From Candidatus Gastranaerophilales bacterium (GTDB lineage Bacteria; Cyanobacteriota; Vampirovibrionia; Gastranaerophilales; Gastranaerophilaceae), in contig CALUPU010000001.1 in assembly GCA_944322725.1 (NCBI GenBank), positions 124,001 to 188,000 on the forward strand: 64,000 nucleotides of DNA. Direction: 5' to 3'. The position numbers and the translations under genes are program-made. Shown in pieces: positions 52,539 to 62,394 of this stretch; position 1 is the stretch's first letter; each line of letters starts with the position of its first letter. The notes under the pieces are model-generated. The model saw only the letters and a program-made list of their open reading frames with translations, was not told the origin of the DNA and ran no database searches.

Positions 52539-55145
52539 ATGATAGATTTCAATAAACTAACAAATCAGGCTCAGGAGATTATGTTTTCATCCCAGCAGCT
52601 TATGGCAAAGTTCCAGAATACACAATTGGAACCTGCTCATATTATTATGGCAATGCTGGAGGCTAAAGAAGGTATTTCAAAAGACTATATGTCTGCTTTA
52701 AAACTTGACCGTCCGCAATTTGTTGATGCAGTTATGTCAGAATTGAATAATCTGCCGAGAGTGGAACAGCCTGTTAATACACAACAGCTTTATCTGTCTC
52801 AGGATACAATAAAACTTCTTGATATTGCTCAGGCAGAATCAGAAGCTTTAAAAGATACTTATATCAGTATAGAACATATGCTTCTTGCTATAACTGCTTT
52901 TGACGGTTCTAAAGCTAAAGAATTATTTGAGCGTTTCGGCGTTACAAGAAACAAAATTTTAAATGAAATGAAAAAAATAAGAGGACAAAATAAAGTGGAT
53001 TCAAAAGATTCCGAAGAAAAATTTAAGGCACTTGAAAAATACTCTCAAAACCTAACAAAACTGGCTCAAAGAGGCAAGCTTGACCCTGTAATCGGACGTG
53101 ATGAAGAGGTGAGACGTGTTATTCAGGTCTTAAACAGACGTACAAAAAACAACCCTGTTTTAATCGGTGAACCGGGTGTAGGTAAAACAGCAATTGTAGA
53201 GGGGCTGGCTCAGAGAATCGTAAGAGGCGATGTACCGGAAAGCCTAAAAGATACTCAGCTTATCGCATTAGACCTCGGTGCGTTGGTTGCAGGTGCAAAA
53301 TTCAGAGGTGAATTTGAAGAACGTTTAAAAGCCGTTTTAAAAGAAGTTGAGGCTTCTGATGGTGAGATTATTCTGTTTATTGATGAATTGCACACAGTAA
53401 TAGGTGCAGGCGCTACAGAAGGTTCTATGGACGCAGGCAACCTTTTAAAACCAATGCTTGCAAGAGGTGTATTAAGAACTGTTGGTGCTACAACTATCAA
53501 CGAATATAGAAAATACATTGAAAAAGACGCAGCATTGGAAAGAAGATTTCAGCCCGTAATGGTTGATGAACCGTCTGTTGAAGATACCATAAGCATTTTA
53601 AGAGGCTTAAAAGAACGTTATGAAATCCACCACGGAATCAGAATAAAAGATGCTGCTCTTGTAGCTGCTGCAAAGTTGTCCGATAGATACATAACTGATA
53701 GATTCCTTCCTGATAAGGCAATTGACCTTATTGATGAGGCTGCTTCCGCGTTAAGAATTGATATTGATTCTATGCCGGAAGAAATAGATTCTCTTGTACG
53801 TCAAAAAATGCAGCTTGAGATTGAAAGAAAAGCTATCCAAAAAGAAGAGCAGACAGAAGACAATATCAAAAAAATTGACGGTTTGAATAAAACTATTAAT
53901 GAGCTTGATGAAAAAATTACTAAACTCAAAACCCAGTGGGAACTTGAAAAAAACAGTATTATGGATGAGGCTCAAATCAAAGAAGAAATCGAAAAAACAA
54001 AAGCCCAGATTGATATTGCAGAACGTGACGCTGACCTTGAAAGAGCTGCGGAATTAAAATACGGCAAGATGATTGAACTTCAAAAGCGTTTAGAAGATGT
54101 ACAAAAAAATGTGAAAGAAAAACCTAAAAATCAGCTTTTGAAAGAAGAAGTTGACGAAGATGACATTGCAGAAATTGTAAGCAAATGGACAGGTATTGAA
54201 GTTTCAAGACTTGTTGAAAGCGAAAGAGACAAACTGCTTCGAATGGAAGACTTTTTGCACAAACGTGTAATCGGTCAGGATGAAGCTGTTGATGTTGTCT
54301 CTGACGCAGTAAGACGTGCACGTTCAGGCTTAAAAGACCCGAAACGTCCGATTGGTTCATTTATCTTTTTGGGACCTACCGGGGTTGGTAAAACTGAACT
54401 CGCTAAATCACTAGCGGAATTCCTGTTTAACGACGAAGATGCCCTTATCAGGATTGATATGTCCGAGTATATGGAAAAACACTCTGTTGCAAGACTAGTC
54501 GGAGCTCCTCCCGGTTATGTCGGATATGATGAAGGCGGACAGTTAACGGAAGCAGTCAGAAGAAAACCATATTCGGTTGTACTTTTTGATGAAATAGAAA
54601 AAGCTCATCCGGATGTATTCAACATTATGCTTCAAATCCTTGATGACGGTCGTTTGACAGATTCCAAAGGCAGAACAGTGGACTTTAAGAACACACTCAT
54701 TATTATGACAAGCAACATAGGAAGTTCAATAATTTTGGAAAACAGTTTGAATTCAATGCTTTCAGAAAAAGACTTTGAACAGACAAAAGACAAAGTTATG
54801 GATTTGATGAAGGAGCATTTCAAACCCGAATTCTTAAACAGAATCGATGAAATTGTGTTCTTCAAAGCATTGACTCTTTCTCAATTGCAAAAGATTGTTG
54901 ATATCTACTTTAAAGGACTTGAAAAATTGTTTGCAGACAGAGATTTGAAACTGGAAATAACAGATGACGCAAGAGAAGTGCTTGCAACACAGGGCTTTAA
55001 CCCTGTATACGGTGCAAGACCTCTGAAACGTACAATCAGGCAGCTTGTTGAAAACCCTCTTGCAAAGAAAATTCTTGCAGGTGAGTTCAAGGCTGGTGAC
55101 ACAATTACTGTTGATGCAGACGGTGATGAGATTATTTTTAAATAA
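52539..55145 (+). CDS. clpB: Disaggregase ClpB
   Basis: A hexameric AAA+ chaperone that rescues aggregated proteins with DnaK. The 868-residue protein has a Clp N-domain (~1-140), first AAA+ domain with GEPGVGKT (Walker A ~206-213) and [11 protein letters not shown], the middle coiled coil (~400-530), second domain with GPTGVGKTE (Walker A ~612) and [13 protein letters not shown], and arginine finger region. Both nucleotide sites look intact. GTATATACT lies directly before ATG 52539, with a GTGAGG site just upstream. Confidence 0.97.
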   Translation: MIDFNKLTNQAQEIMFSSQQLMAKFQNTQLEPAHIIMAMLEAKEGISKDYMSALKLDRPQFVDAVMSELNNLPRVEQPVNTQQLYLSQDTIKLLDIAQAESEALKDTYISIEHMLLAITAFDGSKAKELFERFGVTRNKILNEMKKIRGQNKVDSKDSEEKFKALEKYSQNLTKLAQRGKLDPVIGRDEEVRRVIQVLNRRTKNNPVLIGEPGVGKTAIVEGLAQRIVRGDVPESLKDTQLIALDLGALVAGAKFRGEFEERLKAVLKEVEASDGEIILFIDELHTVIGAGATEGSMDAGNLLKPMLARGVLRTVGATTINEYRKYIEKDAALERRFQPVMVDEPSVEDTISILRGLKERYEIHHGIRIKDAALVAAAKLSDRYITDRFLPDKAIDLIDEAASALRIDIDSMPEEIDSLVRQKMQLEIERKAIQKEEQTEDNIKKIDGLNKTINELDEKITKLKTQWELEKNSIMDEAQIKEEIEKTKAQIDIAERDADLERAAELKYGKMIELQKRLEDVQKNVKEKPKNQLLKEEVDEDDIAEIVSKWTGIEVSRLVESERDKLLRMEDFLHKRVIGQDEAVDVVSDAVRRARSGLKDPKRPIGSFIFLGPTGVGKTELAKSLAEFLFNDEDALIRIDMSEYMEKHSVARLVGAPPGYVGYDEGGQLTEAVRRKPYSVVLFDEIEKAHPDVFNIMLQILDDGRLTDSKGRTVDFKNTLIIMTSNIGSSIILENSLNSMLSEKDFEQTKDKVMDLMKEHFKPEFLNRIDEIVFFKALTLSQLQKIVDIYFKGLEKLFADRDLKLEITDDAREVLATQGFNPVYGARPLKRTIRQLVENPLAKKILAGEFKAGDTITVDADGDEIIFK

Positions 55146-55761
55146 TCCGTAAAATTTCAGTTAAATCTTTTTTATAAACAACAAGGGTTGCTTCTTGTAT
55201 AAGACACTGTTTGGCACAAAATGCAACCCTTGTTTTTGCATATTTAAACATGCTCAGGTCGTTTGCTCCGTCACCTACTGCGATTGTGTTTTCATAGTTT
55301 ACTCCAAGCAGTGTCTGCAGTTTTTGTAGCATTTGCCCTTTGCTGTCAGAAAACATCATCTCGCCGCCGACCTGTCCTGTGAGCATGCCGTCTTTGGAGT
55401 GCAGGATATTTGAAAAATCTGCGTCATATCCTAGTATATCTTTTGCATATTCAGTAGCATTCTTAAATCCGCCAGAAAAGCATACTACAGTGTATCCTTT
55501 ATTTTTCAAGGCTGAAATTGTTTCTTTAGCACCGGGCATGTAAGGCAGATTATGACAGATGTCATTAACTCTGGTTTCTTTCAACCCTTTTAATAAAGAC
55601 ACGCGGTATGTAAGGCTGTCAAAAAAGTCCAACTCCCCTGCCATTGCACGCTTTGTGATTTGAGCAACCTGTTCTTGCAGTCCTATTTCAGAGGCTATAA
55701 TCTCTATAGTTTCTCCGTCCATTAATGTCGAATCAAAGTCAAAGACTGCAAGTTTATTCAT
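55138..55761 (-). CDS. serB: Phosphoserine phosphatase
   Basis: Last step of serine synthesis, feeding glyA. The 207-residue HAD protein has the nucleophile motif [17 protein letters not shown] (~6-22; Asp9 and Asp11), motif [17 protein letters not shown] and motif [13 protein letters not shown]. It lacks the N-terminal ACT domains of longer SerB proteins, so it is the short type. It overlaps the clpB tail by eight bases. Confidence 0.93.
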   Translation of the reverse strand: MNKLAVFDFDSTLMDGETIEIIASEIGLQEQVAQITKRAMAGELDFFDSLTYRVSLLKGLKETRVNDICHNLPYMPGAKETISALKNKGYTVVCFSGGFKNATEYAKDILGYDADFSNILHSKDGMLTGQVGGEMMFSDSKGQMLQKLQTLLGVNYENTIAVGDGANDLSMFKYAKTRVAFCAKQCLIQEATLVVYKKDLTEILRII

Positions 55762-55783
55762 ATATTAGCCTCTTATTTTTTCT

Positions 55784-56230
55784 CTAATTTTTACCGGTTG
55801 AGCCGAAACCGCCTTCACCTCTTTGAGTATCAGATAATTCTGTCACAACAGAAATTTCAGCTTTTGTTACTGGTGCAATAATCATTTGTGCAATTCTGTC
55901 ACCGTTTTGTATTGTAAATTCTTCTGTAGAAAGGTTTATAACAGGTACACAGAGTTCTCCTCTGTAGTCTTCGTCAATGGTTCCTACACAGTTAACAAGA
56001 GTGATACCATGTTTAATGGACATGCCTGAGCGTGGTCGTACCTGCGCTTCATATCCGTGAGGCAATTCCATTTTTAAGCCTGTCGGGATTAGCTTCCTTT
56101 CCAGAGATTTTAGAGTTACAGGTTCCTTTAAAAATGCGCACAAATCCATACCAGCAGCACCTTCTGTCTGATAGCAGGGTACTGTTACTTTTTCATCAAG
56201 TTTTTGTATTTTTAAATTAATCTTTTGCAT
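55784..56230 (-). CDS. dut: dUTP diphosphatase
   Basis: Removes dUTP and supplies dUMP for thymidylate synthesis. The 148-residue trimeric dUTPase has all five motifs: GAAGMDLCAF, RPRSGMSIKHGI, GTIDEDYRGELCVPVIN, GDRIAQMII and RGEGGFGSTG. Same strand as ftsZ and serB; the gap to ftsZ holds the ftsZ terminator, so it may start its own transcript. Confidence 0.95.
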   Translation of the reverse strand: MQKINLKIQKLDEKVTVPCYQTEGAAGMDLCAFLKEPVTLKSLERKLIPTGLKMELPHGYEAQVRPRSGMSIKHGITLVNCVGTIDEDYRGELCVPVINLSTEEFTIQNGDRIAQMIIAPVTKAEISVVTELSDTQRGEGGFGSTGKN

Positions 56231-56267
56231 ATTATTAAACTTTCTCTTTTGTATTCAATTTTTATTA

Positions 56268-56300
56268 AAAAAGACCTGATTGATGTAATCAGGTCTTTTT
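56268..56300 (-). terminator. ftsZ terminator
   Basis: Perfect 14-bp stem AAAAAGACCTGATT / AATCAGGTCTTTTT with a 5-base loop, T-rich on the minus strand, directly after the ftsZ stop. Confidence 0.9.
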
Positions 56301-56314
56301 GTTATCATCAACCG

Positions 56315-57523
56315 TTACTTTTGTAAGAACGGAGGGATATCAATTATACTCATCAAATCAGATTGTGATTTTTGAGGAGATATAGCCGGTTTGGGCTGAG
56401 GAACCGCACCGGGTACTGCAGAAGGTGCAGGATTTAGAGGGCTGCCTGTGTTAAATGAACCGGAGAAGAAATCTGCTGCGCTTAATGATTTTGCAGTTTC
56501 TTTTTTAGTATTCATTTCAGGTGTTTTCATTTCAAAGCCTGTAGCAATAACAGTAATCTGGATTTCTCCCTGAATTCTGTCATCAATAACAGAACCAAAT
56601 GTAACAATAGCATCTTCAGCAACAGCGTCATGGATAACCTGAGCAGCTTCTGTAACTTCATGCAGAGTCATGTCTGAACCGCCTGTTACATTCATTATGA
56701 TACCGGAAGCACCATTGATTGAAGTTTCAAGAAGAGGAGAATTGATAGCCAGTTTAGCAGCTTCCATTGCTCTGCCTTCTCCCGTTCCTCTTCCTATACC
56801 CATCAATGCTGAACCGCTGGACTGCATAACTGCCTTAACATCAGCAAAGTCAACGTTAATAAGTCCAGGAACTGTAATTATATCAGAGATACCCTGGACA
56901 CCTCTTAAAAGAACTTCGTCAACAACCTGAAAAGCTTCTTTCATCGTTGTTCTTCTTTCAACAACTTCAAGGAGTTTGTCGTTAGGTATAACAATAAGAG
57001 CATCGACTGTTTCTTTTAATTTTTCAAGACCCTGCTGAGCCTGATTCATTCTTCTTTTGCCTTCAAAACTGAAAGGTTTTGTAACAACACCGATTGTTAA
57101 AGCACCTAGTTCTTTAGCAATTTTGGCAATAACTGGTGCTGCACCTGTACCAGTACCGCCGCCCATGCCGGCTGTGACGAATACCATATCAGCCCCGTCA
57201 AGTGCTTGTACAATCTGATCTCTTGTTTCTTCAGCAGCTTTTTCACCTACAGAAGGGTCACCGCCTGCGCCCAGACCTTCTGTTAATTTGCTGCCTAATT
57301 GAATTTTGTTATCAGCCAGAGACATTTTGAGCACCTGGGCGTCGGTATTCATTGCCCAGAAGTCAACGCCTGTTAATCCGGCTTTAATCATTCTGTTAAC
57401 AGCATTACCGCCGCCTCCGCCGGCACCGATAACTTTAATATCAGCTACGTTTGAAGACTGTGTATTTTCTGAATTTTGTTCATTTTCTCTTCTTCCGAAG
57501 ATATCCGGTCCGAAATTTTCCAC
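56315..57523 (-). CDS. ftsZ: Cell division protein FtsZ
   Basis: A tubulin-like GTPase that forms the division ring. The 402-residue protein has [14 protein letters not shown], the G-box [16 protein letters not shown] (~117-132), NPLLE and LEVVERRT, and the conserved end [10 protein letters not shown] that binds FtsA/ZipA-type partners. The start is GTG 57523 with AGAGGT upstream. It has a ~70-residue flexible C-terminal linker (~330-390). FtsA is not adjacent. Confidence 0.97.
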   Translation of the reverse strand: MENFGPDIFGRRENEQNSENTQSSNVADIKVIGAGGGGGNAVNRMIKAGLTGVDFWAMNTDAQVLKMSLADNKIQLGSKLTEGLGAGGDPSVGEKAAEETRDQIVQALDGADMVFVTAGMGGGTGTGAAPVIAKIAKELGALTIGVVTKPFSFEGKRRMNQAQQGLEKLKETVDALIVIPNDKLLEVVERRTTMKEAFQVVDEVLLRGVQGISDIITVPGLINVDFADVKAVMQSSGSALMGIGRGTGEGRAMEAAKLAINSPLLETSINGASGIIMNVTGGSDMTLHEVTEAAQVIHDAVAEDAIVTFGSVIDDRIQGEIQITVIATGFEMKTPEMNTKKETAKSLSAADFFSGSFNTGSPLNPAPSAVPGAVPQPKPAISPQKSQSDLMSIIDIPPFLQK

Positions 57524-57815
57524 TTATTGACCTCTTTCAATCTAAACTTTTACTGGAAAGGTTATTTTTTCTTATAACTAATCATTATACTATTTTAAAA
57601 ATACTAAATAGTAAAGAAAATTAAGATTTTTTAATAAATTTTTTAATATAAGTTAAAAATTCGCTTAACAAATTTTTTGTCTGATGTAATATGAAATTAA
57701 GTCATCTATTCATGATTTTTTTTGTTTTAATATAACTTAACAAATCAGGGGATAATGCGCAATTTTTATTTTGTTGGACTTTTTGTCTATATAGAAGTGT
57801 GTTTAAGGTGGGAAA
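57524..57815. other. Divergent AT-rich intergenic region
   Basis: 292 bp between ftsZ (minus) and the lineage-type trio (plus), with no credible frame. It contains several T-rich runs and an AACAAATTTTTTGTCTGATG stretch, but I see no clear operator. The ribosome-binding site for 57816 is AAGGTGGG. Confidence 0.5.
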
Positions 57816-59240
57816 ATGAAGGTAAATACAGATTACGAAACAGCTTATAGGATGCGACCGGCATCTAATGTAAATGTTGCAAACAAACCTGCTTTTAAGG
57901 CAAATTATACAAAAATCAGGTCTTTGTCCGATGCTATTTACGAAAATTCACATGGTTCAAGAAAAATTCTGCTTTATCTTTACAGAAAAAGCGGTGAGAT
58001 GTTAAACAACTGGGTTACTTTTTTCGGAACTGCAGCTATAGCTCCTATTTTTATTGCTTTCAACCCCATGTCTAAAGAAGATAAAGACAGTAAATATTAT
58101 ACTTCTTTAAGACAGCCTATATCTGCAGGTATTACAATTGCAACTCAATATTGGGTCATGACAAAATTTAATAATTTATTAGACCGTCATGCAGCAAGCT
58201 TTGGTGTCGATGAAATTGATCTTTCTGCAAAACCTCCCAAAGCAGCACTCTTGCCACGTCTTAAGCAAGAATACCGTACTTATTATGCTGATTGTATAAG
58301 AAATGGTGAAGAACCCGAAAAGAAAAAGGACTGGATAAATAAAAAAGTCAGAGAAATGCAGGATAGAGCTTTTTATGATACTTTATCTGAGCGCCGTAAG
58401 ACGATGGATGTAAGTAAGATTAAAACAAAAGATTTAGTAAAACTGGATATGCTGAATGATAAACGTAAAGCATGTTATAAAGATGTTTTGAAAAATGACT
58501 TCGGATTTAATGAAGAAGCTTTAAAAGTATTGCCTGAAAAAGATTATAATGAATTTGTCAAATACCATGTTAAAAAAGTCGCAAAAGCAAGAAATCTTGA
58601 TTATCATACAATTCTAGATAAAATTGATGCAAAAGCAATGGAAAAAGCTGTAAAAGAATTAGATGCTCAGATTGAATATGAGGCACACGTAAAATTAGAA
58701 ACCTCTAAGATTAGAGCAGAACTTCTTGAAAAGTATAATAATGAAGTTGCTTCAAAATCGTTGAGTCCATCAGAGTTACATTCTAAAAAATTAGAGATAT
58801 ATAAAAATAAACTTAATAATTTGAAAAGAGAATATGAAAGTATCTTGCGTGTTAAGGCTGTTCCTTTAAGTGAAGAACAAAAAATAAAGAAAGATGTTTA
58901 TGAAAAACTTCTTGCTCATATTCATGAACCCATAGTCGGATTAAAAGATCACGGTCTAACACTAGATTCAGCCAGAAGAAGTGTTATTATTAAAAAAGAT
59001 TTGATAAATCATATCAATAAAGCCGAAGCAAAATTTAAAGGGTTTAAAGACAGAGCAGGCGTAATTGTCGGGTTGTTAATACTTCCTGCAACATGCGGGA
59101 TTCTTAACTGGGCATATCCAAGGATAATGGAGAAATTATTCCCAAAACTCAGTGCTGCTAAGGCTGCTTCAAAAGCAAAACAATTAGGAATTCAACAACC
59201 GGCCTCAGATGCGGATAAAAAAGCAAAGGAGGTTAAATAA
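57816..59240 (+). CDS. Lineage-type membrane protein with PAFKAN motif, gene 1 of trio
   Basis: A 474-residue protein not matching a known family. It starts MKVNTDYETAYRMRPASN and has the motif NKPAFKANYTK at residues ~26-36. Hydrophobic segments lie at ~65-85 (WVTFFGTAAIAPIFIAF) and ~405-425 (AGVIVGLLILPATCGILNWAY). Between them is a long charged region, mostly helical (~115-390), with lysine/glutamate patterns. It should therefore sit in a membrane with a large soluble part. AAGGTGGG before ATG 57816. Its stop overlaps the next start (TAATG). Confidence 0.75.
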   Translation: MKVNTDYETAYRMRPASNVNVANKPAFKANYTKIRSLSDAIYENSHGSRKILLYLYRKSGEMLNNWVTFFGTAAIAPIFIAFNPMSKEDKDSKYYTSLRQPISAGITIATQYWVMTKFNNLLDRHAASFGVDEIDLSAKPPKAALLPRLKQEYRTYYADCIRNGEEPEKKKDWINKKVREMQDRAFYDTLSERRKTMDVSKIKTKDLVKLDMLNDKRKACYKDVLKNDFGFNEEALKVLPEKDYNEFVKYHVKKVAKARNLDYHTILDKIDAKAMEKAVKELDAQIEYEAHVKLETSKIRAELLEKYNNEVASKSLSPSELHSKKLEIYKNKLNNLKREYESILRVKAVPLSEEQKIKKDVYEKLLAHIHEPIVGLKDHGLTLDSARRSVIIKKDLINHINKAEAKFKGFKDRAGVIVGLLILPATCGILNWAYPRIMEKLFPKLSAAKAASKAKQLGIQQPASDADKKAKEVK

Positions 59241-59941
59241 TGGCTCCTGTGATAAATACAAGAAATCTTTATAAGAATATATTAAATAACAAGTTTATGA
59301 AAAAATGGATCCCTGAAGATCCTATGAAAGCTGCAGCAACTCTGGCATTGGTTTCTACTGTTACAAAAGATGCTTTGAATTGTGGTTATTATACATATCA
59401 AAGTTACAACAATAAGAGAATTCCTGAAGATAAAAGAAAATTTGTTGCAGCAAACGATTTATCAAACGGATTTTATAATGTTTTAATTCCTATATTGCTT
59501 AAAAGACCTATAGATAAAACTAATAAGAAAATGTTTGAAAAATACTTTGAAAAGTATTTCAATGATGATGCTGCTAAAACAATATATGAAAAATTGAAGG
59601 ATGCAAATCCTGATTATACACTTGATATGGTTAAGCATAGTCTTGGCAAAAAATCAAAAACAGCTGCAAAAGCAGGTTTAGGGGTAATATTTACTCTGGT
59701 AGTTTCTCAGATTATTTGCAAAAGAATCATTACTCCTACTTTAGCCACTCCTTCTGCTGACTATGTTAAAAAAGTAATGGAAAAAATGGAAGCCTCTCGT
59801 GCTAAAAAAGCCGAAGCAAAAGATATGACGGAAAATGGTTCTGTTGAAGATAATTTTAAACCTTCTGTATATATTATTGATTCTAAAACATTTGAACCAT
59901 TTGACACTTTAGTTAAAAAATCAGTAAATTACAAAGCATAA
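59240..59941 (+). CDS. Lineage-type hypothetical membrane protein, gene 2 of trio
   Basis: A 233-residue protein. It has moderately hydrophobic helices at ~30-47 (KAAATLALVSTVTKDALN) and a strong one at ~150-170 (AGLGVIFTLVVSQIICKRII). It ends in acidic and polar sequence. No family recognised. The TAATG overlap with the previous gene suggests matched expression, so the two products may form one complex. Confidence 0.7.
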   Translation: MAPVINTRNLYKNILNNKFMKKWIPEDPMKAAATLALVSTVTKDALNCGYYTYQSYNNKRIPEDKRKFVAANDLSNGFYNVLIPILLKRPIDKTNKKMFEKYFEKYFNDDAAKTIYEKLKDANPDYTLDMVKHSLGKKSKTAAKAGLGVIFTLVVSQIICKRIITPTLATPSADYVKKVMEKMEASRAKKAEAKDMTENGSVEDNFKPSVYIIDSKTFEPFDTLVKKSVNYKA

Positions 59942-59966
59942 CAATACTAATATAAGGAGATATAAA

Positions 59967-60380
59967 ATGCGTCTATCCCCAGTTTCTTTTAGTAATTTTT
60001 CAAGAACAATTAATCAAAATAAACAACAACCAGTATTTAATAATCCTGTTAAAAACTTGCAGACAGATGTAGTCAGTTTTGGTGCAGCATCAGAAGAAGA
60101 AAAAGAAATACAACCTTCAAATACTTCGAAAATAGATGTATATTATGACGAGGCAAAAGAAAAAGCATGGGAAGAATATAAAAAATCTATGCGTAACTTG
60201 GTAATGAGTGACGAATCAATAGCAGCTTCTGTTCGCAAAACAGCATGGGCTAGAGAAAATCATATACCAGATCCTTCTTTATATGACACCCGGGATTTTT
60301 GGAGAAGCGAAGAAGAAATTTTTGCTTCTTTAAGAGAAACATTTGAAGAAATGTATAATGATGATGATGTTTGGGACTAA
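59967..60380 (+). CDS. Small protein with VSFGAA motif, gene 3 of trio
   Basis: A 137-residue soluble, acidic protein. The N-terminus LSPVSFSNFSRTINQNKQQP and the VSFGAASEE motif at residues ~36-44 resemble motifs seen at the N-terminal part of gene 1 (PAFKAN). The rest is helical (EKAWEEYKKSMRNLV, EEIFASLRETFEEMYNDD). AAGGAGA precedes ATG 59967, 25 bases after gene 2. No family recognised. Confidence 0.7.
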   Translation: MRLSPVSFSNFSRTINQNKQQPVFNNPVKNLQTDVVSFGAASEEEKEIQPSNTSKIDVYYDEAKEKAWEEYKKSMRNLVMSDESIAASVRKTAWARENHIPDPSLYDTRDFWRSEEEIFASLRETFEEMYNDDDVWD

Positions 60381-60383
60381 GAT

Positions 60384-61739
60384 TTATTTATTCGATTTTT
60401 TCCAAATATGAAACACAGGTATACCGGCGATTGTAATAAGCAGTCCCGGTATTGTGTATAAAGGCTTATATATCGAAAGACAAATAATTATGTAAGTTGC
60501 GAGTATAAGAAAAGTAATAGGAAAAAAATTATTTATTCGGAATTTTTTATTTGCGTGAGGATATTTGCTTCTGTATACAAAGATACCTGCTGTTACCAGT
60601 ATATAGAACAGTAAAGAAGCGTATATTACAAAGTCCAATAATTCAGAGTAATTGCCCCACAAAATCAATATACAAATCCAGGCACATTGTGCCCATAAAG
60701 AATTTACAGGGACTTTTGTTTTTCTGTTTATTAATGCGAGAGGTCTGAAAAATGCTCTGTCTTTAGCCATTTTATAGTATACGCGCGAACCAGTTAAAAT
60801 CATTCCGTTTGCACATCCAAATGCAGATATCATTATTATTACAGCAATAATATCTCTGCCTGTATTCCCGAATATAGATCCGATTGTCTGTGCTGCAACT
60901 ATATCCTGAGGCGCTGTCTGAATTTCGTTCAGAGGCAATACTCCCAGGTATATTAGATTCATAAGAAGATAAAGCGAAACAACAAGCGCTACTCCAAAGA
61001 CAAGCGCTTTAGGTATATTTTTTTGCGGATGTTTGACCTCTCCTGCAATAAAAGTAATATTATTCCAGGTTATCGAAGCAAATAAAGCACCTACAATTGC
61101 AACCGCCATTATATTAATTGTCTCAAAGGTAAAATGTACCGGCATGTGCAAATTGGCTTGTAAAATATGTGCATTGAATCCAAATAACAAGCCTACTATA
61201 ACCAGCCCAGCAAGAGATAAAACTTTTGTTACCGTAAAAATATTTTGGGTTAAAACACCGTACTTTATTCCCTTTGAATTTATATAACTCAAAAAGATTA
61301 CAGTACAAATTGCAAACATCTGCTGTGTAGAAAAATTAAAACAACCCAGCCTAAAAAGTATATTTTCCGTACTTATATAGGGTATAAGTATTCCGAAAAA
61401 TTTTGCAAATGCTACGCATACGGCAGCTATTGTTCCTGTTTGTATTACAAGAAAAAGTGTCCATCCGTACAGAAACGCAATTTTTTCATTAAAAATCTTT
61501 TTAAGATAAACATACTGTCCGCCTTCTTCTGTAATGTTGGCTGCCAGTTCGCATAATGACAGACCTCCGCATAAGGTTATAAATCCTGCAAGAATCCAAG
61601 TGAATATTAATAAGAGTCCTGAATTCACCTGTCTTGCTATATCGGCAGATACAATAAATATTCCGCATCCTATCATTGAACCGGCAACGATAGACACTGC
61701 ATCAGAAAGGGATAATGTTCGTTTTAAATTTTGAGTCAT
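60384..61739 (-). CDS. Amino acid permease (APC superfamily)
   Basis: A 451-residue protein with 12 predicted membrane spans. The family start is clear: SDAVSIVAGSMIGCGIFIVSADIARQV (residues ~12-38, substrate helix with GSMIGCGIF), then GFITLCGGLSLCELAANITEEGGQYVYL. It resembles the amino acid transporter/LAT-like branch of APC. The substrate is not clear. Tail to tail with the trio, three bases apart. Confidence 0.92.
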   Translation of the reverse strand: MTQNLKRTLSLSDAVSIVAGSMIGCGIFIVSADIARQVNSGLLLIFTWILAGFITLCGGLSLCELAANITEEGGQYVYLKKIFNEKIAFLYGWTLFLVIQTGTIAAVCVAFAKFFGILIPYISTENILFRLGCFNFSTQQMFAICTVIFLSYINSKGIKYGVLTQNIFTVTKVLSLAGLVIVGLLFGFNAHILQANLHMPVHFTFETINIMAVAIVGALFASITWNNITFIAGEVKHPQKNIPKALVFGVALVVSLYLLMNLIYLGVLPLNEIQTAPQDIVAAQTIGSIFGNTGRDIIAVIIMISAFGCANGMILTGSRVYYKMAKDRAFFRPLALINRKTKVPVNSLWAQCAWICILILWGNYSELLDFVIYASLLFYILVTAGIFVYRSKYPHANKKFRINNFFPITFLILATYIIICLSIYKPLYTIPGLLITIAGIPVFHIWKKSNK

Positions 61740-61802
61740 AATTCTATCTTAGTATATAAATATATAAATAAAAGTTCCACTATAAGTGGAACTTTTAAAA
61801 TC

Positions 61803-61890
61803 AGGAGGAGGTGGGATTCGAACCCACGGTACGCTACAAACGTACGACAGTTTTCAAGACTGCTCCAATCAACCGCTCTGGCACTCCTCC
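61803..61890 (-). tRNA. tRNA-Ser (UGA)
   Basis: An 88-nt class II tRNA on the minus strand. The acceptor pairs GGAGGAG with CTCCTCC, the anticodon loop CTTGAAA gives UGA, a long variable arm (GTACG...CGTAC) is present, and the T-arm is GTGGGTTCGAATCCCAC. The base after the acceptor stem is T (U73) instead of the usual G73, and CCA is not encoded. Confidence 0.93.
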
Positions 61891-61979
61891 AATGAGTAAG
61901 ATTCAAATTGATTAGAGTATGTTTATATTAATCAAAAAATAATTAATTGTAAAGCACTTATTGTTTAAAATTTTTTCGG

Positions 61980-62007
61980 TTGCATGAAAATATTTATATG
62001 CTATAAA
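61980..62007 (+). promoter_or_regulatory. tRNA-Arg promoter
   Basis: TTGCAT (61980-61985), 16 bases, TATAAA (62002-62007); start expected near 62014, about 24 bases before the tRNA. Confidence 0.6.
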
Positions 62008-62037
62008 TAAAGTATAGATTGAATATTTTGTTTAAAT

Positions 62038-62111
<74 letters not shown>

Positions 62112-62394
62112 TTTTTCTTGACAAGAAGCCGAAATTTATGAAGTATGAGAAGGGCAAATTATACGTATAGCTTGATTTTACATTAATTAAGAAAATGTTC
62201 GAAAGTAGAATTTAGCTTATTATAGGCTCTTAACTATTCTCAGATAGTCTTTCATAGATTCCAAAACCGTTCCAGATATGAAATTTGTAAAAAGTTCACA
62301 GTTGCCAGTTGTTTGTGCTTCTCAAATTGAACTAATGTAATCCGTTCAAACCACAGGCGGAATGATAATAACAGAAAAGCCGCTTGAAATATTG
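62112..62394. other. Non-coding gap after tRNA-Arg with possible gene remnant
   Basis: No intact gene. A + strand frame from ATG 62279 reads MKFVKSSQLPVVCASQIELM, hits TAA at 62339, and continues in frame as SVQTTGGMIITEKPLEI; this could be a decayed coding fragment. Position next to a tRNA gene is where integrated elements often leave scars. No att repeat was found by eye. Confidence 0.3.
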
